Positions 27,799-37,336 of a stretch of 64,000 bases of DNA are shown one piece after another (position 1 is the first letter of the stretch; each line of letters opens with the position of its first letter). Source of the stretch: Shuttleworthella satelles DSM 14600 (GTDB taxonomy: Bacteria; Bacillota; Clostridia; Lachnospirales; Lachnospiraceae). The stretch is from NCBI RefSeq assembly GCF_000160115.1, contig NZ_GG665867.1, forward strand, positions 300,053-364,052. Reading direction: 5' to 3'. Below the pieces are notes generated by a model. That model was not told the origin of the DNA and ran no database searches. It saw only the letters and a list, made by a program, of their open reading frames with translations. The translations under genes were made by a program, and so were the position numbers.

Positions 27799-28083
27799 GA
27801 TGTTGTTCCTCCTATATATCCATTATACAACATATAGCCTAATATAGCTATCGTAAATCCGATGAAATTTGACAAAAAAACAGGCTTTTCAAGGCCTGTA
27901 GGGTTTTTAGAATTATTCAACTGTCAAAGTCCCGAACTGTCAAAGTCCCAATTATAGCAAGATGCAAATTTTTACTAAAATTATGGCATTTCTTTTTTGG
28001 TGGTAAAATATAAATAATAAATTAATTTATTCGGTTTATGGTGGTATAATGAAATGAAGACTGAAAATAGGAGGAGTGCGCTC

Positions 28084-29427
28084 TTGGGCAGGAAACGGTA
28101 TAAGCGGAAAGATGTGTCAAAAGAAAAAACCGCGGCTCTCGGCATCGACGATTTGTTCGCGCTGAAGACGAGCGATGACAATCACTTTTATGCCGTGCAT
28201 GAGCGTTACTTTTCCGATGACAAGGTGGCGTGCCCGGCTTGCGGATCGACTAAAACACGGTGTTCAAAAGTCGTGAAGCGAAACTTCAAAGACATATTGT
28301 GGGATAAGCCATCAGGCAAGGATGAGGAAGAAAAGAAGTTCCGTGTGGTAGACCTGACCTTTTATCAGCGATACCTTCGCTGCGACGGCTGCAACAACAG
28401 CGTCTTCCCGGAGCCTATTGATTTCGGAGATAAAGGATGCCGCTATACCAACAGGCTGTCAGACGACTTGGCAGATGGGACATTCCGCTTCTCTTATAAG
28501 AAGGTTTGCGATTACTACGGTGTCCCGGCGTCTACTGCCTCTATCGGACCTATTATGCGCAGAAGGATTCAATACCGTGAATCACTATTGCTGCCGGTCA
28601 GCACACCGCAAAGACTTGGAATCATGGAAGTAGTGTTCTTTCGTGAATCCCGACCTATCGTATATGCGCTGCGAGATGACGGCGTGTACTGCCTGGATAT
28701 CCTTGAGGACTCCCCGGAAGAAACTGTACTGACTTTTTTGCGTACATTGGACACGAACGAGGTTGACACGGTTTTCATCGATCCAGTTGAAAGCATACGC
28801 AGTGCTGCAGCGACCGCGTTTCCGGGCGCAAATATTGTGGTGTCAGATGAGTGCCTGCTTCGCTATGCCAGAAACGCAATGCTTGAAATCATACATTCGG
28901 ATGGAAAGCGGTTTCCTGTGAAATTCAAGGATGCGGCTCTCACCATGCAAGACAAGCATCTTCAAAGCGATTTCGAGCGGCAGCAGATAAAAGACGGCAT
29001 GGAAAGCCGACCAAGATTGAAATCTGCGTATGAGAGGCATCAGGCTTTCATGGAACTTCTATCTGGTGACTGGAAGACAGAGGATTTGGAGAAATGGGTG
29101 GATGCGCTGCCGGACGATTTGCCGGGGTTCGATCCCCTTGTCGATGTGATCGATTTGTTTAAGCAGGAAATCTCCGGCTACCTTGAATTAGAAGAAAAAC
29201 CGCCGGATTTCTATCCAACGGCATTGCAGGCGGTGTGTGAAGCATTCCGAGGAATGCCCCACTGCATATTCGATGTGTTGAGGGCGCGATGTTTCCTTAC
29301 TATCGCTTACGACACCATCGAAGAGAATGGCGAAAAATATCGGCTTGGGATACATACCACCAGGCTGACTCAAAAAATGAATGAGATTTCGAACAACATC
29401 AAGGAGGCAAGAGAATATGGACTCTAA
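28084..29427 (+). CDS. ISL3-transposase-like protein coupled to the type I restriction operon
   Basis: About 447 residues. Two CxxC zinc pairs (CPACGS, CDGCNN) open an ISL3-style N-terminus, followed by a helix-turn-helix (FRFSYKKVCDYYGVPASTASIG). The DDE-like core follows (VDTVFIDPVESIRSAA; FPGANIVVSDECLLRYARNAM), and the end reads MNEISNNIKEAREYGL, matching the ISL3 motif with the last Glu. The first Asp of ISL3 (GID) reads GIM. There are no terminal repeats, and the gene stop overlaps the hsdM start by 11 bases, so it is an operon member rather than a mobile copy. Start: a TATAAT at 28045-28050 makes ATG 28054 unlikely; TTG 28084 follows AGGAGG. Confidence 0.75.
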   Translation: MGRKRYKRKDVSKEKTAALGIDDLFALKTSDDNHFYAVHERYFSDDKVACPACGSTKTRCSKVVKRNFKDILWDKPSGKDEEEKKFRVVDLTFYQRYLRCDGCNNSVFPEPIDFGDKGCRYTNRLSDDLADGTFRFSYKKVCDYYGVPASTASIGPIMRRRIQYRESLLLPVSTPQRLGIMEVVFFRESRPIVYALRDDGVYCLDILEDSPEETVLTFLRTLDTNEVDTVFIDPVESIRSAAATAFPGANIVVSDECLLRYARNAMLEIIHSDGKRFPVKFKDAALTMQDKHLQSDFERQQIKDGMESRPRLKSAYERHQAFMELLSGDWKTEDLEKWVDALPDDLPGFDPLVDVIDLFKQEISGYLELEEKPPDFYPTALQAVCEAFRGMPHCIFDVLRARCFLTIAYDTIEENGEKYRLGIHTTRLTQKMNEISNNIKEAREYGL

Positions 29428-31204
29428 CGATAAGATCAAGGCAGTTGGCATCAATATTAAAGAAAAGGCAAACCTGATCTGGAATGTGGCTAACTCCCTG
29501 TTTGGTGCATACAAGCCCCATGAGTACGGTCTTGTTATCCTGCCGATGGCTGTGATTAAACGATTCCACGACTGCCTTCTCCCCACCCATGATAAAGTGC
29601 TTGCGACATACGAAAAGATCAAGCATCTCGCTGTGAAAGAAGGATTCCTTCGGACGGCCACGGGCGGTTACCGTTTCTACAATGTCAGCCCCTTTACTTT
29701 CGAGCGGCTGAAAGCTGACCCAGAGAACATCAAGGCAAATTTCGAATCCTACATCAACGGCTTTTCCGACAATGTCATAGACATTCTTGCAAACATGGGA
29801 TTCTTTAACCAGATCGACCGCATGAACGATGCTGGGGTTCTGTATCAGGTCATCAGCGACTTCTGCGAAGATAGCGCAGACATGAGTCCTGACAAAATCT
29901 CTGCTGTCGATATGGGCTATGTATTTGAAAATCTCGTCCAGAGATTTTCCGAAAGCTACGACGAAGAAGCCGGAGCACACTTTACCAGCAGGGACATCAT
30001 TTATCTGATGTGTGACATGTTGACAATGGAGGCTGATTTTTCGAGCTCCGATAGCCCTGCCAAGACCGTATATGACATGGCAATGGGAACAAGCCAGATG
30101 CTTACCTGCATGGAGGAACGCATAAAATCGCTGGATGCGGAAGCACAAATCATCTGCTATGGTCAGGAAATTAATCCGTTTACTTTTGGTATCGCTAAAG
30201 CGGACGTGCTTATCCGCGGCGGTGATCCTGACAACATGCGGTTCGGCGATACATTAAATGACGATAAGTTCAAGGGATACACCTTCGATTATTGTATTTC
30301 CAATCCGCCCTTTGGCATCGACTGGAAGCGCGAGGCAGCGGACGTTGAGAAGGAGCACAAAAAGGGTGATGCTGGACGTTTCGGAGTCGGACTTCCTGCG
30401 AAGTCGGATGGGCAAATGCTCTTTATGCTGAACGGTATAGCCAAGCTGAAAGATACCGGCCGAATGGCAATTATCCAGAATGGATCTTCTTTATTTACAG
30501 GGGATGCCGGAAGCGGTCCAAGTGAAATCAGGAGATACATTATAGAGAATGACTGGCTGGATGCCATTGTTCAGCTGCCGAATGACAGTTTCTACAATAC
30601 CGGGATTGCCACCTATGTATGGATCATCACAAAAGATAAGCCTGTGACGCATCGAGAGCAGGTTCTGCTGATCGATGCCAGCGGCTGCTATGAGCAGCGC
30701 AGGAGCCCAATCGGTAATAAGCGTGTAGATATCACTGAAGTTTGCCGTGATCTTATTGTCAAAGCCTACAGCGACTACGACAGCAAGACTTACGAAAAGA
30801 AAATTGACAGCAATACAGCGATTGTTGTTAAAAGCAAAAGGTTGGATTCGATTTCGCTCGGCTATAACAAAATCACGGTGGAAAGCCCACAGCTTGATGA
30901 TGACGGGGAACCAATCCTCAAAAAGGGGAAGAAAGTCGCTGATACATCCAAGCGTGATACGGAAACCGTACCTCTGGATGAAGATATGGATGTTTACTTT
31001 GAAAGGGAAGTTCTTCCTTATCGTCCGGGTGCATGGATAGACAAATCGAAGACAAAGGTTGGTTACGAGATTCCATTTACCAAGACATTTTATGAATACC
31101 TTGAAATGGAGTCGGCCGATGAAATAGCCAAGCGCATCGAAGAGCATGAACACAGCTTGATGCAGAAACTGCGGGCGCTGTTCGGAGGTGAGCAGAATGA
31201 GTGA
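29417..31204 (+). CDS. hsdM: Type I restriction-modification methyltransferase subunit
   Basis: A 595-residue HsdM. The N-terminal HsdM_N-like helical domain (KEKANLIWNVANSLFGAYKPHEYG...) is followed by an N6-adenine methyltransferase domain. Motif I reads DMAMGTSQML, unusual against the common DP.CGTGG(F/M)L, and motif IV is an intact NPPF (about 298). The ATG at 29417 has GGAGG ten bases upstream; the longer frame from 29381 lacks a ribosome site. It overlaps the ISL3-like gene by 11 bases and hsdS by 8. With HsdS it methylates host sites. Confidence 0.92.
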   Translation: MDSNDKIKAVGINIKEKANLIWNVANSLFGAYKPHEYGLVILPMAVIKRFHDCLLPTHDKVLATYEKIKHLAVKEGFLRTATGGYRFYNVSPFTFERLKADPENIKANFESYINGFSDNVIDILANMGFFNQIDRMNDAGVLYQVISDFCEDSADMSPDKISAVDMGYVFENLVQRFSESYDEEAGAHFTSRDIIYLMCDMLTMEADFSSSDSPAKTVYDMAMGTSQMLTCMEERIKSLDAEAQIICYGQEINPFTFGIAKADVLIRGGDPDNMRFGDTLNDDKFKGYTFDYCISNPPFGIDWKREAADVEKEHKKGDAGRFGVGLPAKSDGQMLFMLNGIAKLKDTGRMAIIQNGSSLFTGDAGSGPSEIRRYIIENDWLDAIVQLPNDSFYNTGIATYVWIITKDKPVTHREQVLLIDASGCYEQRRSPIGNKRVDITEVCRDLIVKAYSDYDSKTYEKKIDSNTAIVVKSKRLDSISLGYNKITVESPQLDDDGEPILKKGKKVADTSKRDTETVPLDEDMDVYFEREVLPYRPGAWIDKSKTKVGYEIPFTKTFYEYLEMESADEIAKRIEEHEHSLMQKLRALFGGEQNE

Positions 31205-32420
31205 AACAGTTCGATACACCGACATGAAGGACAGCGGAATCAAATGGATTGGCGAGGTTCCTGCAAGCTGGAATGTCCGGACGCTCTATCAGCTTGCGAC
31301 AAGGGTGAATAACAAGAATTCTGACCTCGCTGAACAGAATCTGCTCTCTTTAAGCTATGGAAAAATAAAGCGCAAGGACATCAATACCAAGGACGGTCTG
31401 CTGCCTGCTTCTTTTGATGGATATAACATCATCGAAGCCGGTGACATTGTGCTGCGCCTTACTGATCTTCAGAATGACCATACGAGTTTGCGTGTCGGGC
31501 AGGCTACAGAACGTGGCATCATTACTTCGGCATATACTACTCTGCAGCCGATCAACCCGTCGAATGCCAGATATCTGTATTATTTGCTTCATGCTTTTGA
31601 CCTCAAAAAAGGTTTTTACGGCATGGGTTCAGGAGTGAGACAAGGCTTGAACTATGACGAGGTTAAAGAGCTGCGATCAGTTCTTCCTTCACAGATAGAG
31701 CAAGATGCGATTGTTTCTTATCTGGATGATGTTTGTCAGCAGATAGATTTGATAATCGAGGAAGCAAAATCCAGCATTGAGGGCTATAAAGGGTGGCGGT
31801 TATCGACCATCAAAGAGGTGACTACTCATGGCATCTCCAAAGACGTTGAAATGGTAGATACAGAAATATCGTGGGCAAAATCGATTCCTTCGAATTGGAA
31901 TATTGGAAAAGGGCATTATTTTGCCTCAACATATAGTGGTAGAGCGATCCCTGGTGATGGTACTACAGGAAGCATACCTGTTTATGGCTCAGGTGGTTCT
32001 TTTAAGAAAACAGAGAATCCGTTATACGCAGGAGAAGCTGTCCTATTTGGACGAAAGGGTACTCTCGGAAAGCCTATATATGTAAATAGACCTTTCTGGG
32101 CTGTCGACACTATTTATTATGCCGTGTGCAATGAAAAATGGATGCTACCCAAATATCTATACTATATGCTTACGATATTTGATTGGGAGTCTTTCATTAC
32201 ACATACTGCCCTTCCAAGCATTGTGGCGAATGAAGTCTTTTCATCGGTGTTCATTTGTCCCCCAATATCAGAGCAACTACAAATTATAAAAAAATTAGAC
32301 TGCGTATGTGACAATGCAGATACTGCGATTGAGGCAACTGAACATTTGATTGAAGAACTTGAGTTATATAAGCGTTCTCTAATTTATGAGGCTGTTACAG
32401 GAAAGCGAAAGGTGGTGTGA
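31197..32420 (+). CDS. hsdS: Type I restriction-modification specificity subunit
   Basis: A 407-residue HsdS with two target-recognition domains. Each opens with the family's W-I-G-E-V-P-x-S-W style motif (GIKWIGEVPASWNVRTL, about 13; ISWAKSIPSNWNIGKG, about 222). Each ends in a conserved helix (LPSQIEQDAIVSYLDDVCQQID; PPISEQLQIIKKLDCVCDNAD) that spaces the half-sites. ATG 31197 is preferred to the in-frame GTG at 31188 because GGAGGTG lies just upstream. The recognition sequence cannot be inferred. No invertible or duplicate hsdS is present. Confidence 0.92.
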   Translation: MSETVRYTDMKDSGIKWIGEVPASWNVRTLYQLATRVNNKNSDLAEQNLLSLSYGKIKRKDINTKDGLLPASFDGYNIIEAGDIVLRLTDLQNDHTSLRVGQATERGIITSAYTTLQPINPSNARYLYYLLHAFDLKKGFYGMGSGVRQGLNYDEVKELRSVLPSQIEQDAIVSYLDDVCQQIDLIIEEAKSSIEGYKGWRLSTIKEVTTHGISKDVEMVDTEISWAKSIPSNWNIGKGHYFASTYSGRAIPGDGTTGSIPVYGSGGSFKKTENPLYAGEAVLFGRKGTLGKPIYVNRPFWAVDTIYYAVCNEKWMLPKYLYYMLTIFDWESFITHTALPSIVANEVFSSVFICPPISEQLQIIKKLDCVCDNADTAIEATEHLIEELELYKRSLIYEAVTGKRKVV

Positions 32421-32423
32421 CCT

Positions 32424-35400
32424 ATGAATGAGAAGAAAGGATTTCAGGATCGTGCCAGAGCGTATTATGATGGAGTTCAAAGCATGGATGAATCCGAAAA
32501 AAGATTTGAGGAATTCATAGAAGACTACCTCATTTCTGAAGAAGGCGGGTGGACGAAGGCGACGGATGCCGGACTTCGTGGCGAGGAAAGCCGTGGCATG
32601 AATCTGGACATTGTGACGCTGACGGACTTCGTAAAAAGCACCCAGCCGATGGCATGGAAGCGCTTCGAGCGGATGTGTACCATCAATCCGGTACGCCAGT
32701 TCTACAAGTCGTTCGAGAACGCTGTTGTTCAGAATGGGCTCATTTCCGTTCTGCGTTATGGGTTCAAGCATCGCGGCGTCAACTTCCGTGTGTGCTACTT
32801 CAAGCCGGAATCAGAACTGAATGAACTGGCGGTGGCGAACTATCAGAAAAATGTCTGCCAATGCATCCGGCAGTGGCATTATTCCGAGCAGAACAAGAAC
32901 AGCATAGATATGCTGCTCGCCGTCAACGGCATCCCGGTCATTGCCATCGAACTGAAGAATCAGCTGACCGGGCAGTCTGTGGATGACGCAAAAAAGCAGT
33001 GGGCATATAACCGGAATCCGAAAGAACCGGTCTTCAGTTTTAATAAGCGGATACTGGCTTACTTCGCCTGCGATCTTTACGATGTTTACATGACCACGCG
33101 GCTTGAAGGTCCGATGACAAACTTCCTTCCATTCAATCAGGGGAGCAACGGCGCAGGGCATGACGGCGGCGCAGGTAATCCGCCTAATCCGACGGGCGGG
33201 TATGTGATCTCCTACTTCTGGGAGAATGTTCTGCAAAAGGACAAGCTCCTGGATATCCTTCAAAAGTTCATCAGCTATGAGAAGACCGAGAAGAAGGAAA
33301 TCCTGCCTGACGGCTCTGCCAACATCAAGAAGACAGAGAAAATCATCTTCCCGCGCTACCATCAGCTCGATGTTGTGCGGAAACTGGTGGATCATGTCCG
33401 CGAGAACGGACCGGGACACAATTACCTCATCCAGCATAGCGCGGGCTCCGGCAAATCAAACTCCATCGCATGGACAGCTTACCGAATGGCGAGTCTGCAT
33501 AATGCCGAAAACGAAGCTGTATATGATAGCGTGATCGTCGTGACAGACCGCCGTGTACTTGACCAGCAGCTGCAGGCGACAATTTCTAGCTTTGACCACA
33601 CGCTCGGCAGCGTAGAAACCATCGACGATAAGAAAAGCTCGAAGGACCTTCTGAACGCAATCAACAAGGGTAAGCGCATTATTGTCACTACCCTGCAGAA
33701 GTTCCCAGTCATTTATGAACAGGTCAATTCGTCTGTTGGCAAGCACTATGCCATCATCGTGGACGAAGCGCACAGCAGCCAGACCGGGCAATCGGCGATG
33801 AAACTGAAAGCCGCTCTCGCTGACGTCTCGGATGCGCTTGAAGAATATGCGGAACTTGAGCAGAAAGCGGTGGACGAGATTGAGGCAAAGGACATCCTCG
33901 TTCAGGAAATGCTCAGTCAGGGGAAACACAGTAATCTGAGCTTCTTCGCTTTCACAGCCACTCCGAAAGGCAAAACGCTTGAAATTTTCGGCGAGCCCCA
34001 GCCGGACGGTTCCTTCCATCCCTTCCACATCTACTCCATGCGTCAGGCAATCGAAGAAGGATTTATTCTGGACGTTCTGGCAAACTACACCACCTATAAG
34101 ATGTGCTACCAGATTGCAAAGAATGTGCCGGACAATCCCGACGTTCCCACATCAAAAGCAGTACGCACCATCCGCCGCTATGAGGAACTGCATCCGCATA
34201 ATCTCGCGCAAAAGGCTGCTATCATTGTTGAGACGTTCCGGGATGTTACCAAGCACAAGATTGGCGGTCTCGGAAAGATGATGGTCGTAACCGCCTCCAG
34301 GCTTGCGGCGGTTCGCTACTACCACGAAATCAAACGGTATCTGGAACAGAATGATTATGACGATGTGGAAATCATGATCGCGTTCAGCGGAAGCCTGAAA
34401 GACCCGGATGATCCGGACGGTCCGGAATACTCCGAAAGTTCCATGAATGTAGACAGCAATGGAAACCGCGTTAAAGAGAGCCAAACAAAGAATGTCTTCC
34501 ACGATGAAGGGGACATCCTGATTGTTGCAGAGAAATACCAGACGGGATTCGACGAGCCGCTGCTCCATACCATGATTGTGGATAAGGAACTTAGGGACGT
34601 TAAAGCGGTTCAGACTTTGAGCCGGTTGAACAGAACCTATCCCGGAAAAGTGGACACCTTCGTTCTGGATTTCGTAAATGATGTTGACCGCATCAGAGAG
34701 GCTTTCCAGCCGTTCTATCAGGAAACGAGCCTTGATGAAGAGATTAATTTTGACCTGATTTACACCACGCAGAATATCCTTCATGGATTTAATGTTTATT
34801 CCGAAGAAGATATTGAGGCAGTATCGCAGATATACTTTGACCCGGATATTCGCAAGGCAAATGCCACACAGGGGAAGATTTCAAATATCCTCAAGCCTGT
34901 TGCTGACCGGTACAATCAGCTGAATCAGGAACAGCGGTATCAGTTCCGCAGAGAAGTCCGAGCTTTTGTGAAATGGTATAATTACATTTCACAGATAACG
35001 AGGATGTTTGATAAGGAACTTCATAAGGAATACATCCTGTGCTCATACCTCGCGAAACTGCTGCCCGCCGATAAAACACAGCCGTTCGACCTCGATAACC
35101 GCGTAAAACTGGAATACTATCGGCTTGAAAAAACCTTCGAGGGCGCGATTGAACTGGAGGCTGAACCGGGCTCGTGGAAGCCTACGCAGCCAAAAAAAGC
35201 CGGCGGACAAAAAGACAGGATGAGTCCTCTGGATGAGATTATTGCCAGGATTAACGAGGAATTTTTCGGAGACTTTACGGATGCAGATCGCGTTATGGTA
35301 GACACGCTCTATTCCAAGATGCGCAAGGATGCAAAGGTGAAAAAGGCTGCCAAGAGCAACGACAGGCAGGTTTACGAACACAGCATCTTCCCCGGAATCT

Positions 35401-35540
35401 TTGACACGACCGCACAGGAAGCCTACATGGAGAACACGGAGGCTTATGAGCAGCTCTTCCTCGATGCGGAAAAATACAGAGTCATACAACAGGCTCTTGC
35501 TGAACGGCTCTACAAGGAGCTGCATGGAGAAAACAAGTAA
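32424..35540 (+). CDS. hsdR: Type I restriction endonuclease subunit
   Basis: A 1,038-residue HsdR. The PD-(D/E)xK nuclease domain ends in VIAIELKNQ (about 172-180). The superfamily 2 translocase has [10 protein letters not shown] (Walker A, about 337), VDEAHSSQ (motif II, about 446), FTATP (motif III) and [13 protein letters not shown] (motifs V-VI, about 707 and 731). A helical C-terminus binds the methylase. It cuts unmodified DNA after translocation. It starts three bases after hsdS and appears intact. Confidence 0.93.
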   Translation: MNEKKGFQDRARAYYDGVQSMDESEKRFEEFIEDYLISEEGGWTKATDAGLRGEESRGMNLDIVTLTDFVKSTQPMAWKRFERMCTINPVRQFYKSFENAVVQNGLISVLRYGFKHRGVNFRVCYFKPESELNELAVANYQKNVCQCIRQWHYSEQNKNSIDMLLAVNGIPVIAIELKNQLTGQSVDDAKKQWAYNRNPKEPVFSFNKRILAYFACDLYDVYMTTRLEGPMTNFLPFNQGSNGAGHDGGAGNPPNPTGGYVISYFWENVLQKDKLLDILQKFISYEKTEKKEILPDGSANIKKTEKIIFPRYHQLDVVRKLVDHVRENGPGHNYLIQHSAGSGKSNSIAWTAYRMASLHNAENEAVYDSVIVVTDRRVLDQQLQATISSFDHTLGSVETIDDKKSSKDLLNAINKGKRIIVTTLQKFPVIYEQVNSSVGKHYAIIVDEAHSSQTGQSAMKLKAALADVSDALEEYAELEQKAVDEIEAKDILVQEMLSQGKHSNLSFFAFTATPKGKTLEIFGEPQPDGSFHPFHIYSMRQAIEEGFILDVLANYTTYKMCYQIAKNVPDNPDVPTSKAVRTIRRYEELHPHNLAQKAAIIVETFRDVTKHKIGGLGKMMVVTASRLAAVRYYHEIKRYLEQNDYDDVEIMIAFSGSLKDPDDPDGPEYSESSMNVDSNGNRVKESQTKNVFHDEGDILIVAEKYQTGFDEPLLHTMIVDKELRDVKAVQTLSRLNRTYPGKVDTFVLDFVNDVDRIREAFQPFYQETSLDEEINFDLIYTTQNILHGFNVYSEEDIEAVSQIYFDPDIRKANATQGKISNILKPVADRYNQLNQEQRYQFRREVRAFVKWYNYISQITRMFDKELHKEYILCSYLAKLLPADKTQPFDLDNRVKLEYYRLEKTFEGAIELEAEPGSWKPTQPKKAGGQKDRMSPLDEIIARINEEFFGDFTDADRVMVDTLYSKMRKDAKVKKAAKSNDRQVYEHSIFPGIFDTTAQEAYMENTEAYEQLFLDAEKYRVIQQALAERLYKELHGENK

Positions 35541-35557
35541 AGGAGTCGAAAAGCAGG

Positions 35558-35716
35558 ATGAAAACGAATGACAGACCACTTACCGATTTGATGAAGGCTG
35601 TGGACAATGGAGCGGCACAGCTGCCGGACTTTCAGAGAGGCTGGGTATGGGATGACGGGCGCATCAAGGCATTGATTCTCAGCGTCATACACAACTTTCC
35701 TGTAGGTGCGGCGATG
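35558..35716 (+). pseudogene. DUF262 (GmrSD-type) restriction gene, cut by IS3
   Basis: Fifty-three codons remain: MKTNDRPLTDLMKAV, then LPDFQRGWVWDD and IHNFPVGA. These are the conserved start of DUF262/GmrS proteins, which restrict modified DNA or regulate other defence systems. IS3 copy 1 starts right after codon 53 and supplies the stop. The rest of the gene is not recognisable beyond the IS, so part was deleted. It follows hsdR by 17 bases, so it was probably part of the restriction operon. Confidence 0.8.
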
Positions 35717-35792
35717 TGATGCTGTATAAATAAAGTTGACATCTTATTCGCAAGGATTTCATTATAATCAAAAAAATAAGGAGGCGTTTACG

Positions 35793-36131
35793 GTGGCAAC
35801 TAACAGACAGTACGATCAGGAGTACAAAATCCAGACAGTTAAGTTGGCAAAAGAGATTGGCCAGGCAAAAGCTACACATGAACTCGGCATCCCCAAAAAC
35901 ACGCTCTATACATGGATACGCGCTAATAGGCTCGGAAATCTGGATCTTGGAGCGGGATCTCAGACCCCCAAAAGTGCTATGACCCTGAATGAGGAGCTGA
36001 TCACCTTACGTAAGCAGGTCAAAGATCAGGATAAGGAAATTCGTCGCCTTAAAGAAGAAAATGAGTTCCTGGAGGAAGACAGCGCTTTTTTCGCCGCGAG
36101 CCGTCTGAAGTCAGCAAAAATGAAAGGCTGA
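35793..36131 (+). CDS. IS3-family transposase OrfA, copy 1
   Basis: 112 residues, GTG start at 35793 behind AAGGAGG; the open frame extends upstream to 35736 without a ribosome site. Helix-turn-helix plus leucine-zipper layout as in copy 0, with small differences (Thr for Ala, THELG for ARELG). The A-rich stretch near 36115 is the likely -1 frameshift region joining it to OrfB. Confidence 0.9.
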   Translation: MATNRQYDQEYKIQTVKLAKEIGQAKATHELGIPKNTLYTWIRANRLGNLDLGAGSQTPKSAMTLNEELITLRKQVKDQDKEIRRLKEENEFLEEDSAFFAASRLKSAKMKG

Positions 36132-36160
36132 AATATATCGCTGTTAAGACAGAAGGCGGC

Positions 36161-37036
36161 ATGATGAAAGGAAAACTTACATTCTACTGTCGGATGCTCC
36201 ATGTGAGCTGCCAGGCATTCTATAAATACCTGCAACGTAAGGATCGGCCTTGGAAATATCAGAAGCTGGCCGATGCTATGCGGGATATCCTAAAGGAAGA
36301 TGAATGTAATGATACCTATGGTCGTTCCAGGATGCGTGATGCTCTTCTGCAGAAGAAGCCGAAGAATGTCGATATCCCGAGTGAGCGGACCGTCTATCGA
36401 ATAATGGAAGAAATCGGCATCAGTCATCGTCCAAAGCGTAAACCAAATGGAATAACGAAAGCCGACAAGGCTGCTCGTAAATCGGATGATCTGCTCAAGC
36501 GGGATTTCAGGTCAACAGAGCCACTGACAAAATGTGTTACGGACATAACCGAAATCAAGGCGAGTGATGGTAAACTCTATGTTTCTGCCATGTTTGACTG
36601 CTTTGATCTGGCTGTCTTAGGACTGGCAATGGCTACCAACATGAAGGCTCCGTTGTTTGCCCGAACCCTGAGGAATGCTCATAAGGCTTACCCGGGGATC
36701 GAAGGTGCGATTTGCCATAGCGATCGTGGAGTACAGTACACCAGTGATTGCTACCGTAGAGCCGTCCAGGACTGCCATATAACACAGAGCATGAACAGTG
36801 ATGGTGGCCGTTGCCATGATAATACTCGTTGTGAGAGCATGTGGGCGAGAATGCAATCTGAACTCTTATATGATTGCTATGACACCGAGAAGATGACTGT
36901 AACTGAGCTAAAAGAGCTTATCTGGCGTTACTACATGAGCTACTGGAATAACCGTCGAATCTGTTCCGCAAATGATGGCCTTCCACCCATGGTCAAGAGA
37001 CAACAATACGATTCATCTTTACAGGAAGCAGCTTAG
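36161..37036 (+). CDS. IS3-family transposase OrfB (DDE integrase), copy 1
   Basis: A 291-residue retroviral-integrase-like catalytic subunit with an HTH_21-like N-terminus (DECNDTYGRSRMRDAL). The DD35E residues are in TKCVTDITEIKA (Asp about 127), CHSDRGVQYTS (Asp about 188) and NTRCESMWARM (Glu about 224). It lies in the -1 frame relative to OrfA, as usual for the family. It appears intact, so this copy could be active. Confidence 0.92.
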   Translation: MMKGKLTFYCRMLHVSCQAFYKYLQRKDRPWKYQKLADAMRDILKEDECNDTYGRSRMRDALLQKKPKNVDIPSERTVYRIMEEIGISHRPKRKPNGITKADKAARKSDDLLKRDFRSTEPLTKCVTDITEIKASDGKLYVSAMFDCFDLAVLGLAMATNMKAPLFARTLRNAHKAYPGIEGAICHSDRGVQYTSDCYRRAVQDCHITQSMNSDGGRCHDNTRCESMWARMQSELLYDCYDTEKMTVTELKELIWRYYMSYWNNRRICSANDGLPPMVKRQQYDSSLQEAA

Positions 37037-37215
37037 GGTTGTAAATCCTTGAGGAAAATCTGTCAACCATTATTGACAATATCAAGAACATCTATGTGTC
37101 AATTGAAAAAGCTGAATTATCAATCAGAAGAAAAATGAGAATCATTGGCTGTATAGCATCTGGGTTGAAGTCTTCTTTGAGAATCACTGGATAAATGAAA
37201 ACGAGAGAATAAAAA

Positions 37216-37305
37216 TGCGGATTCCGCAAAAATTATTCAAATAACACTTGAAAACCTTTGCACGATCATGTATATTAAACACGAAAAATAGATGCGGATT
37301 CCGCA
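37216..37305 (+). promoter_or_regulatory. Promoter bracketed by two identical 13-base palindromes
   Basis: TTGAAA (37248-37253), 17 bases, TATATT (37271-37276). TGCGGATTCCGCA, symmetric about its centre, occurs at 37216-37228 and 37293-37305, upstream of -35 and just downstream of the expected start. This arrangement suggests repression by looping or cooperative binding. The regulator is unknown. The rest of 37085-37336 shows no gene. Confidence 0.6.
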
Positions 37306-37336
37306 AAATATTTCGTAAAGGATAAGGTGCTGATGA

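Larger units (their letters stand above)
25997..27949 (-). mobile_element. IS1634/IS4-like insertion sequence
   Basis: The ends carry CTTTGACAGTT (25997-26007) and its complement (27919-27929). On the right the 15-base unit AACTGTCAAAGTCCC occurs twice in tandem (27919-27933, 27935-27949), so the outer edge is uncertain. It encloses one transposase gene. The element sits about 180 bases beyond the recombinase stop. No clear target duplication was found. The flank 25821-25996 holds only a 24-codon frame from 25860, not supported as a gene. Confidence 0.75.
35717..37084 (+). mobile_element. IS3-family insertion sequence, copy 1 (complete)
   Basis: 1,368 bases running TGATGCTGTATAAATAAAG to ...TTGACAATATCA, with imperfect inverted ends sharing TGAT, TGT and GTTGACA. 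It contains orfA and orfB in the -1 frame. No flanking target duplication is visible (GCGATG left, AGAACA right), suggesting later deletion or recombination. Confidence 0.92.

Noticed and set aside
28054-28083. ATG 28054 as start of the ISL3-like gene
   Set aside because: It lies four bases after TATAAT, upstream of any likely transcript start; TTG 28084 has AGGAGG at proper spacing.
29399-30148. 249-residue minus-strand frame under hsdM
   Set aside because: Shadow frame in GC-richer DNA; the plus frame is a clear HsdM and the minus frame lacks a ribosome site or recognisable domain. Similar minus frames under hsdR were dropped for the same reason.
35711-37090. Target-site duplications for IS3 copies
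   Set aside because: The flanks of copies 1 and 2 do not match directly, nor after considering inversion between them.
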